Shown here: positions 1 through 5,223 of the stretch, piece after piece
How the letters are laid out: the number at the start of each line of letters is the position of its first letter
Position numbering within the stretch: position 1 is the first letter of the stretch
Assembly (NCBI GenBank): GCA_003451935.1
Contig: DMJA01000117.1
Location: 1-6,912, forward strand
Length of the DNA stretch: 6,912 nucleotides
Direction: 5' to 3'
Origin: Verrucomicrobiota bacterium
GTDB taxonomy: Bacteria; Verrucomicrobiota; Kiritimatiellia; CAIQIC01; Lenti-01
Notes under the pieces: generated by a model
The model's input: the letters and a program-made list of their open reading frames with translations, nothing else
Databases searched by the model: none
What the model was told of the DNA's origin: nothing
Position numbers and translations under genes: made by a program

Positions 1-1004
1 ACCCAGGGGTCGCCGACGTAGTTCAGCTCGGTGATGAGGTAGTCCCGGTCGGTCACGTTGTGGCGGTCGTCCAGGTGGATCCAGTAGCGGTCGCTGTCGG
101 CGATCTCCTCGCGCACCGCGCGCTGCTCCTCGTTGCGCCACGGCTCCTGGTCGTCCGCATAATAGAGCCGCAGCTGGCCGGCGTAGTTGCCGCCGGCGGG
201 ATCCTTCCACGACAGGTCCTCGCCCACGCCCAACCCGCGCTTTTCGCGCACGTCGAAATGCGTGTGGGTCGTGAAGACATCGCTGACCGGCTGGTTGTAG
301 GTCGTCAGCAGGAAGAGCCCCATGGAGGAGCTGGCGCCCGGGGTGAACTCGAACTTGGCGAGCTCCTCGAGATTGGCCCGCATGTAGGGGAACCAGAAGA
401 AGGGCACCGGGCCGAGCTGGAACCGGACGTTTTTCGCGCGGAGGATCTTGTTGTCTTCGAGGGTGGCGGAGCTGGCGCGGACGGAATACTCGGGGTTGTC
501 GGGCTCGCAGGTCGTCAGCATCAGGCCCCGGAGCTCCATCCGGCGCGGCGAAAGGCGGTGCGAGTCGGTGGCGGTCAGGTGATAGGGCGGCGCGTAGGCC
601 GAGAAGGAACCGAAGTCGCCCACGCCCGTCTTGAAGTTGTAGGTGGCCTCCTCCCCCTTCCAGGTGTTGCCCAGATACTGGATCAGGATGTTTCCGCGGG
701 CGGAAATCTGCTCGGACGCGGTATCCACTTCGGCGTAGTCGGCGGAAACCGAATCGGTGCCGCGGGCCACCTTCACATGGCCCTTGGCGATCACCAGCCG
801 CCGGGCCGCATCATAGGACAGGTCGTCGGCCTGGATGTCCAGGAGCCCGGCGAGGGGCGAAACCGATGTGAGTTGCGCGGCGGCCCGGGGGGGGACGACG
901 GGCTGTTGGGCCCAGGACGTCGAGGCGGCCACCGCCAGGCACAGCGCCGCCCGGTGCCATCCGCGGATTCCCATGCCCATTCCCGGTTGAAAAACGTGAT
1001 GCAT
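1..1004 (-). CDS. lptD: LPS-assembly protein LptD (OstA/Imp), N-terminal part, truncated by window edge
   Basis: LptD is the outer-membrane beta-barrel that, plugged by the lipoprotein LptE, inserts lipopolysaccharide into the outer leaflet. The reading frame runs unbroken off the left edge, giving 334 N-terminal codons; E. coli LptD has 784 residues, so most of the barrel lies outside. Visible in order: a signal peptide with a hydrophobic core near residues 18-32 ending in SWA-QQ; an OstA/LptA-like jellyroll domain at about 55-195 with repeated beta-strand motifs (DIQADDLSYD, VSADYAEVD); a conserved Cys166 in LTTCEPD, matching the cysteine of the N-terminal disulfide system in E. coli LptD; and the hallmark GPVPFFWFPY (198-207), matching GPVPIFYSPY of E. 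coli, then first barrel strands. The start at 1004 is chosen because a promoter-like -10 lies 8 nt upstream; in-frame ATGs at 980 and 974 are alternatives giving a shorter signal peptide. The identity is secure, the exact start is not. Confidence 0.93.
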   Translation of the reverse strand, partial: MHHVFQPGMGMGIRGWHRAALCLAVAASTSWAQQPVVPPRAAAQLTSVSPLAGLLDIQADDLSYDAARRLVIAKGHVKVARGTDSVSADYAEVDTASEQISARGNILIQYLGNTWKGEEATYNFKTGVGDFGSFSAYAPPYHLTATDSHRLSPRRMELRGLMLTTCEPDNPEYSVRASSATLEDNKILRAKNVRFQLGPVPFFWFPYMRANLEELAKFEFTPGASSSMGLFLLTTYNQPVSDVFTTHTHFDVREKRGLGVGEDLSWKDPAGGNYAGQLRLYYADDQEPWRNEEQRAVREEIADSDRYWIHLDDRHNVTDRDYLITELNYVGDPW

Positions 1005-1012
1005 GCGGGGGC

Positions 1013-1042
1013 AATCTAACAGCCGCCCGCCGCCCCCGCCAA
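1013..1042 (-). promoter_or_regulatory. Candidate sigma70-type promoter of lptD
   Basis: On the minus strand a -35-like TTGGCG (1042-1037) is separated by 18 bp from a -10-like TAGATT (1018-1013); each matches the sigma70 consensus at 4 of 6 positions. Only 8 nt lie between the -10 hexamer and the ATG at 1004, so transcription would begin at or next to that codon. The same geometry recurs at three other genes in this window, which is the main reason to believe this one. It lies in the short gap after the M48-like gene, so lptD may be transcribed both from here and by readthrough. No terminator was found in the gap. Confidence 0.45.
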
Positions 1043-1069
1043 GTGCAATCTGCGCTCGCCGCTCGCCGC

Positions 1070-2230
1070 TCAGCGGGAGGTCGCCGCCGTCGCCGGGGCG
1101 GAGGCGGTGCCCTCCAAGGCCTGGGCCTGGGCCACGCGGCGCGCAGGCGTCGGCATCTGGCGCAGCAGCGCCACTTGCCACCACGGGGCATCCGCGGCAA
1201 AGGGGGCGCGCTCGAATTCATGGCGGAGGCAGGCAAGCAGGACTTCCGATCCGCCCGCCTGGCGGAGGGCGAAGCGGTCGGCCCGCAGCTCCGCACGGCG
1301 GACTACGGCATGGGCGGCCACGCCCGCCAGCGCGGCCAGCGCGAAGAGCGAAACCACCCAGAAGGGAAACGCCTCGGGCGCCACCGCGCCCGGCAGGCCA
1401 TGCGCGCGCGCCGCCCAGTCGGAGATCCGCGCGGCGCCAAAAAACACGCCCGCCGCCAGCGCCACATGCCACGCCTGCACGGTGGCCGCCATTCCGTTTT
1501 GAAGCCAGGCCATTTGCCGCGCCGCCAGGAAAACCTGTTCGCGGCGGCCGAGACCGCGCCAGGCCTGCGCCGAAAAGACCGCCCGGCGGCGGCGCCCCGT
1601 CCCCGTCAGGCGCACCGCCTCCAGCTTGTCCTGGTGTTCGAAATCCCACCACGCCGCGCCGGAAATCTCCAGCCCCGCGGCGCGCCCCACCCGGCGCAGA
1701 TCCTCCTCGAGGGCGGCATCGTCGGCCGGCGGACGGACGCGCGGCAACAGCCACGACGCGCCCCATTCCCCGAGCCCCACCACCAGCAGCGCATAGGCGC
1801 CCGTGGCCGCCAGCCACCAGAAGGCCGGGAACAGGCGCATCAACACATACAGCCCCGTGAACGCCGCCGTCATGAGGCCGATCTCCAGCAGCAGGGTGGC
1901 CACGAACCCCCGCAACCACGCGCCAAATTCCGCATCGAGCCGCCCGTGGGCGCGTTCGAGCGAATAATCCGCCAGCACCGACAGGGGAAACAGGATGGCC
2001 TCGTAGCCAAAGACGGCCAGGGCCGTGAAGCTGGCGCACACCAGCGGCCAGGCGAACGGGAACGAAAGCCAGCCCTTCAGCCCCGCCGCCAGCGCCCGCG
2101 AGCCCCCCGACATCCAGAAGGCGGCGGCCAGCACGAACAGCAGCGCGAACCGCAGCAGGAACAGCAACGCCTGCGAACGGTCGTAGGCCCGGACCTGCGC
2201 CTCCCGCCGCTCGTCGTACCACGCCGCCAT
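1070..2230 (-). CDS. Multi-pass membrane M48/Ste24-like protein lacking the HExxH zinc motif (probable pseudo-protease)
   Basis: A 386-residue membrane protein with the layout of Ste24/CAAX-prenyl-protease-type M48 metallopeptidases. Hydrophobic segments sit near residues 22-42, 57-85, 110-133, 138-156, 250-266 and 288-308. The N-terminal half has the family pattern around YEAILFPLSVLADYSLER (76-93), followed by WWL at 138-140. The catalytic half is recognisable from TGTGRRRRAVFSA (209-221, the strand before the zinc helix), ELRADRF (314-320, the ExxxD element that normally gives the third zinc ligand) and MPTPARRVA (359-367, the usual PSPAERIA end). The zinc helix itself reads FLAARQMAW (234-242), where active members have LAHELGHW; both histidines and the glutamate are gone (A237, R238, A241). 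The frame is intact and codon use is like its neighbours, so this looks like loss of catalysis rather than decay. It starts 16 nt after parB and probably shares its transcript. Homology is fairly sure; function is unknown, perhaps chaperone-like or regulatory. Confidence 0.78.
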   Translation of the reverse strand: MAAWYDERREAQVRAYDRSQALLFLLRFALLFVLAAAFWMSGGSRALAAGLKGWLSFPFAWPLVCASFTALAVFGYEAILFPLSVLADYSLERAHGRLDAEFGAWLRGFVATLLLEIGLMTAAFTGLYVLMRLFPAFWWLAATGAYALLVVGLGEWGASWLLPRVRPPADDAALEEDLRRVGRAAGLEISGAAWWDFEHQDKLEAVRLTGTGRRRRAVFSAQAWRGLGRREQVFLAARQMAWLQNGMAATVQAWHVALAAGVFFGAARISDWAARAHGLPGAVAPEAFPFWVVSLFALAALAGVAAHAVVRRAELRADRFALRQAGGSEVLLACLRHEFERAPFAADAPWWQVALLRQMPTPARRVAQAQALEGTASAPATAATSR

Positions 2231-2246
2231 CGCCGCACGGCCCCCG

Positions 2247-3230
2247 TCAGGCCAGGTCGCCGAGGTTCAGCGTCTCCAGCAGGCGGGACAGGTCTTCGTT
2301 GTCGAAGAACTCAATCACGATGCGGCCCATCTCGCGCTTGCCATCGGCCAACGGGCGGGACGGAGTCAGCATCACCTTCGTGCCCAGCTCCTGTTGCATC
2401 CGGTCGGCCAGGAACTTCAGGTGCTTGGCGGTCTTTTCGTCGGCCGATCCGCCGCCTTTCCCGGTCTCGTCCTTCTTTTTTCCGGGCTTGGGCCTGCCCA
2501 GCCCCGCCACCAGTTTCTCCAAGGCGCGGACGGAAAGCCCCTGCGCCACGACGCGTGCCGCCAGCAGATCGCGCTCCTTGGGATCCACCCCCAGCAGCAC
2601 CTTCGCGTGGCCGACCGACAGCACGCCTTCGGCCAGCGCGCGCTTGATGGCGCCGGAAAGCTCCAGCAGGCGCAGGGCGTTGGCCACGGTCGCGCGCGCC
2701 TTGCCCAGGCGCTGCGCGACCTCCTCCTGCGTCAGCGCGGCCAGCGCCATCAGGCCCCGATAGTTTTCGGCCTCTTCGACAGGGTTCAGATCTTCGCGCT
2801 GGAGGTTCTCGATCGTCGCCCGTTCGAGCGCCTGGATATCGGTCGCCTCCTGCAGCAGCGCGGGGATTTCCATCAAGCCCGCCATTTGCGCGGCGCGCCA
2901 CCGGCGTTCCCCGGCGATCAGTTCGAACAGCTCCTCCCCCATCTGCCGTAGCAGCACCGGCTGGATGACGCCCTGCTCCCGGATGGAATCCGCCAGTTCG
3001 CGCAGCGCCTGCTCTTCGAAGGCCTGGCGCGGCTGGCGCGGGTTTTTCTGGATCTTGTGCACGGGCACCAGGCGATAGGGCCCCTTGGCCGCCGCCGCGG
3101 CCGGATGCGGCGCCGCCGCCGCGGGCTTGGCGGCCTCCTTCGCGGGATGCGTTCCCGGACGGGTCGCCCCTTCCTTGATCAGCGCATCCAGCCCCCGGCC
3201 CAAACCCCTGTGTTTCGATGGTGTTGACAT
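2247..3230 (-). CDS. parB: Chromosome partitioning protein ParB (Spo0J/Noc family)
   Basis: ParB binds parS sites near the origin, uses CTP to clamp and slide along DNA, and works with the ATPase ParA (and SMC) to segregate the chromosome. At 327 residues it is of normal family length. In order: the N-terminal ParA-contacting motif GLGRGLDALI (9-18); an Ala/Pro-rich linker (about 21-50); the ParB/sulfiredoxin-like CTP-binding domain, with NPRQPR (63-68), GERRWRAA (107-114) and ENLQREDLNPVEEA (141-154); a helix-turn-helix at about 166-190 (LTQEEVAQRLGKARATVANA); a charged Lys/Gly linker (246-268); and a C-terminal dimerisation segment (269-327). The start is fixed by the GRGLDALI motif. No parA lies immediately upstream, where it is commonly found; instead a divergent gene starts 85 bp away. 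The M48-like gene follows 16 nt after the stop. Could also be called Spo0J/Noc; chromosomal ParB is the simplest reading. Confidence 0.96.
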   Translation of the reverse strand: MSTPSKHRGLGRGLDALIKEGATRPGTHPAKEAAKPAAAAPHPAAAAAKGPYRLVPVHKIQKNPRQPRQAFEEQALRELADSIREQGVIQPVLLRQMGEELFELIAGERRWRAAQMAGLMEIPALLQEATDIQALERATIENLQREDLNPVEEAENYRGLMALAALTQEEVAQRLGKARATVANALRLLELSGAIKRALAEGVLSVGHAKVLLGVDPKERDLLAARVVAQGLSVRALEKLVAGLGRPKPGKKKDETGKGGGSADEKTAKHLKFLADRMQQELGTKVMLTPSRPLADGKREMGRIVIEFFDNEDLSRLLETLNLGDLA

Positions 3231-3239
3231 GATTTTGCT

Positions 3240-3268
3240 TTTCTACCCCAAACGGTCCGAACAATCAA
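3240..3268 (-). promoter_or_regulatory. Candidate sigma70-type promoter of parB
   Basis: On the minus strand TTGATT (3268-3263) is followed after exactly 17 bp by TAGAAA (3245-3240), each matching 4 of 6 consensus positions. The -10 ends 9 nt before the parB ATG at 3230, so the mRNA would have almost no 5' leader. No good Shine-Dalgarno sequence precedes the start. The sequence around the -10 (GGTAGAA) is repeated at the kinase promoter. It would drive parB and probably the M48-like gene behind it. Confidence 0.55.
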
Positions 3269-3269
3269 T

Positions 3270-3280
3270 AATTCAGAATT
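3270..3280. repeat. Short inverted repeat between the divergent -35 boxes
   Basis: AATTC-A-GAATT is an 11-bp perfect inverted repeat around a single central A. It lies between the parB -35 (3263-3268) and the -35 of the SH3 gene (3279-3284) and overlaps the latter by two bases. An operator for a regulator of both genes is possible, but AT-rich patches easily give such short palindromes, so this is only a candidate. Confidence 0.3.
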
Positions 3281-3307
3281 GCCGATTCCGCCCGGCCCCC
3301 CTATGCT
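3279..3307 (+). promoter_or_regulatory. Candidate sigma70-type promoter of the SH3-domain gene
   Basis: TTGCCG (3279-3284), a 17-bp spacer and TATGCT (3302-3307), each hexamer matching 4 of 6 consensus positions. The -10 ends 8 nt before the ATG at 3316, and the bases between are C-rich with no Shine-Dalgarno sequence, so a leaderless or nearly leaderless transcript is predicted. It is arranged back to back with the parB promoter, with 10 bp between the two -35 boxes. Confidence 0.5.
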
Positions 3308-3315
3308 CCCCCGCC

Positions 3316-4308
3316 ATGAAAACGTCCCATGCAATCTTGTTGTGGGTGGCCGTCGCGGTCACCGCCTCCTCCCTCCAGGCCAAGACCCCGGTCCGCGTCA
3401 CGGCCGACCACGTCAATCTGCGCGCCAAGCCGCAATTGACCGCCGAAGTCGTCATGCAGGCGAACTACGACGATCGGCTCGTCGCCCGCAAGATCGGCGA
3501 GGAGTGGGTCGAGGTCGAAGCCCCCGCCTCGGCGGACCTGTGGGTCATGAAGTCCTTCGTCCAGATGCCGCAGAACACCATCGGCGCCAACCGCGTCAAC
3601 CTGCGCGCCGGGCCCAGCATCAACTACAACATTGTCGCCACCCTGTCGCTCGGCGACACGGTCGAGCCCCGCGGCGAAGAGATTCAGGACTGGATCAAGG
3701 TCGCCCCCCCCCGCGCCGCCCGCCTCTGGATCAGCCGCGAATATGTCGAAGTCCTCCCGGACGCGGCCGAGGCGAAACCCGCCCCGAAAGAAAAAAAAGC
3801 CGGCGAGGTCGCCGCGAAAACGGAGGAAACCAAGTCCGAAGAGCCCAAGGACGGGCAGAAGCCCGACCGCAAACCGCGGAAGGCCAAGGACGAAAAGAAA
3901 ACCGATCCCAAGATCCCCCCCTCCACGGCGAAGGAAGAGGCCAACCTGCCCACGCCCATTGTCGCTCCTTCCGTTCCCGTCAAGGATTCCTCCGCCTTGG
4001 GCAACATCCCCGTGCCGCCGCCCGCCGATCTCAAGCTCATTCCGCTCGAAGGCCAGGGCCGCCTGACGGAGGTCGAGGGCGAGCTGCGCGCCGCCCCGCT
4101 CATCAACGAGGCCCCCACCCGCTACCGCGTCGTCCGCTGGCAGAACAACCGCTGGCAAATCCTCTGCCATGTCTATGGCGAGGCCGCCAAGCTCCGCAGC
4201 CTGCAGGACAAGCGCGTGCTCGTGAAGGGCCGCGAATACTGGATCCAGGGCGCCGCCGCCCCCGTCCTCGTCCCCGACCAGGTGCAGGAAATCCCGGCGG
4301 CCCCCTGA
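3316..4308 (+). CDS. Secreted protein with two bacterial SH3 domains and a charged linker
   Basis: A 330-residue exported protein. The start at ATG 3316 opens directly into a signal peptide (MKTSH, then a hydrophobic core at 6-18, likely cleaved after SLQA at 22); a longer in-frame start at 3085 would run back into parB and bury the signal, so it is rejected. Two SH3b repeats follow: residues about 27-83 (VNLRAKPQ, GEEWVEV, LWVMKSFV) and about 91-146 (VNLRAGPS, GDTV, DWIKV, LWISREYV). Bacterial SH3 domains of this kind usually bind peptidoglycan or other envelope partners. Residues about 148-205 are a Lys/Glu/Pro-rich, probably disordered linker, followed by a Pro-rich stretch to about 240. 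A C-terminal module (about 246-326) contains RYRVVRW, WQILCHVYG and KRVLVKGREYWIQG, which resembles a small beta-barrel (possibly OB-like) that I cannot name. It has its own promoter, diverges from parB and precedes the kinase by 82 bp. Role is inferred to be periplasmic or wall-associated. Confidence 0.85.
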   Translation: MKTSHAILLWVAVAVTASSLQAKTPVRVTADHVNLRAKPQLTAEVVMQANYDDRLVARKIGEEWVEVEAPASADLWVMKSFVQMPQNTIGANRVNLRAGPSINYNIVATLSLGDTVEPRGEEIQDWIKVAPPRAARLWISREYVEVLPDAAEAKPAPKEKKAGEVAAKTEETKSEEPKDGQKPDRKPRKAKDEKKTDPKIPPSTAKEEANLPTPIVAPSVPVKDSSALGNIPVPPPADLKLIPLEGQGRLTEVEGELRAAPLINEAPTRYRVVRWQNNRWQILCHVYGEAAKLRSLQDKRVLVKGREYWIQGAAAPVLVPDQVQEIPAAP

Positions 4309-4353
4309 CCCCGCCGGGCGTCCAAGCCCGCCGGCCGCGGTTCCAACAAGGGA

Positions 4354-4382
4354 TTGCCTTCCCCCCCTGTTTGCGGTAGAAG
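4354..4382 (+). promoter_or_regulatory. Candidate sigma70-type promoter of the kinase / L,D-transpeptidase / accA operon
   Basis: TTGCCT (4354-4359), a 17-bp spacer and TAGAAG (4377-4382), each matching 4 of 6 consensus positions. The -10 ends 8 nt before the ATG at 4391, the same geometry as at the SH3 gene. The sequence GGTAGAA is shared with the parB -10 region. The 82-bp gap in which it lies otherwise shows only a weak five-pair hairpin at 4315-4330 with no T-tract. Confidence 0.5.
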
Positions 4383-4390
4383 AAAAACCC

Positions 4391-5209
4391 ATGAATCAGG
4401 AATTTGCAGGCTACTCCATCACCCGGTCGCTCACGGGCGGCGGCATGACCAAACTCTATGTGGCGATCGACGCCCAGCAGACGCGCTACGTCATCCGCGT
4501 CCTCGACGCCGTGATGGCCAAGGAACGCCGGAACCGCACCCGCTTCTTCCACGGCGGCGAGGTCATCGCCCGCCTGAACACGCCCAAGCCGCACCCCAAC
4601 ATCGTCTCGTTCATCAAGGCCGGCTACGAAAACAAGATGCCCTACATGGTTCTTGAATACGTCGAGTCGCGCACGCTGCGCGACCTGATCCTCTACCGCG
4701 AGCCGCTGCTGACGGAAAACGTCATGATCTTCATCCGCCAGTTGGCGAACGTGATCCAGTACATCCACTCCCGCGGCTTCCTGCACCTGGACATCAAGCC
4801 CGAGAACATCCTGATCCGCCCCGACGGGCGCCTCGTGCTGATCGACTTCGACCTCGCCCTGCCCCGCAAGCGCTTCTTCAAGAAGCTCGCGACCGTGTCG
4901 GGAACCACCGCCTACGTGCCGCCCGAAACGCTGGTCAACCGCATCGCGGACGACCGGGCCGACATCTACGCCTTCGGCATCTGCTGCTACGAGATGCTCT
5001 CGTTCCACAAGCCCTACGAAGGCGAAAAGATCGAACTGGTCCGCGCGGCCCAGATCGACCCCCGGACCCCCCCGACGCCCATCAAGCAGCACAACGCCGC
5101 CATCCCCGCCGCGCTGGCCAACCTCGTCATGAAGTGCATCGCCAAAAACCCCGCGGACCGCTATCCCGACATGTTCCTCGTCTTGCGCGACCTCAACAAT
5201 CTGTCCTGA
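4391..5209 (+). CDS. Ser/Thr protein kinase-like protein with atypical catalytic motifs
   Basis: A 272-residue protein that is only a Hanks-type kinase domain, with no membrane segment or sensor domain, so cytoplasmic. The fold is clear: glycine-loop region LTGGGMTKLYVA (14-25), alpha-C glutamate E57, hinge VLEY (87-90), catalytic loop HLDIKPENI (132-140), metal-binding IDFDLA (151-156), GTTAYVPPE (171-179), DIYAFG (191-196) and the late arginine in NPADRYPDM (253-261). Several key positions differ from consensus: first and third loop glycines are Thr (T15, T20), the beta-3 lysine is Arg (R36 in YVIRVL), HRD is HLD and DFG is DFD. The catalytic Asp134, Lys136, Asn139 and metal-binding Asp152 remain. 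A basic stretch (RKRFFKK, 159-165) opens the activation segment. It may be a weak or unusual kinase, possibly using K21 in place of the beta-3 lysine, or a pseudokinase. It has its own promoter; the L,D-transpeptidase gene follows 14 nt after its stop, so it may tune envelope synthesis. Confidence 0.88.
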   Translation: MNQEFAGYSITRSLTGGGMTKLYVAIDAQQTRYVIRVLDAVMAKERRNRTRFFHGGEVIARLNTPKPHPNIVSFIKAGYENKMPYMVLEYVESRTLRDLILYREPLLTENVMIFIRQLANVIQYIHSRGFLHLDIKPENILIRPDGRLVLIDFDLALPRKRFFKKLATVSGTTAYVPPETLVNRIADDRADIYAFGICCYEMLSFHKPYEGEKIELVRAAQIDPRTPPTPIKQHNAAIPAALANLVMKCIAKNPADRYPDMFLVLRDLNNLS

Positions 5210-5223
5210 CCCCCCCCACGCCC

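Noticed and set aside
1049..1076. Tandem GCTCGCC units and a short palindrome after the M48-like gene
   Set aside because: Fewer than three exact copies in GC-rich sequence, no T-tract and no direct-repeat spacing typical of a binding array.
1043..2647. A 534-codon plus-strand open frame, and others like it at 60-1019, 1003-1860 and 5161-6822 (minus)
   Set aside because: They lie opposite or across genes with clear family motifs, are rich in Arg/Pro/Gly/Ala with no domain, and arise because stop codons are rare in GC-rich DNA.
3211..3230. TGTTTC near the parB start as a parS site
   Set aside because: Only one half of the TGTTTCACGTGAAACA palindrome is present; the matching GAAACA arm is missing, and the bases are coding sequence for the ParB N terminus.
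3085..3315. N-terminal extension of the SH3-domain gene from an ATG at 3085
   Set aside because: It would overlap parB antisense and push the signal peptide 77 residues inward; the ATG at 3316 starts exactly at a signal peptide and has a promoter 8 nt upstream.
4315..4330. Hairpin CGGGC-gtccaa-GCCCG after the SH3-domain gene as an intrinsic terminator
   Set aside because: The stem is only five pairs, extends poorly and has no following T-tract; such short hairpins are frequent at this base composition.
5134..5223. Upstream start for the LysM / L,D-transpeptidase at ATG 5134
   Set aside because: It overlaps the conserved end of the kinase gene in another frame and adds 30 Arg/Pro-rich residues with no function; 5224 fits operon spacing.
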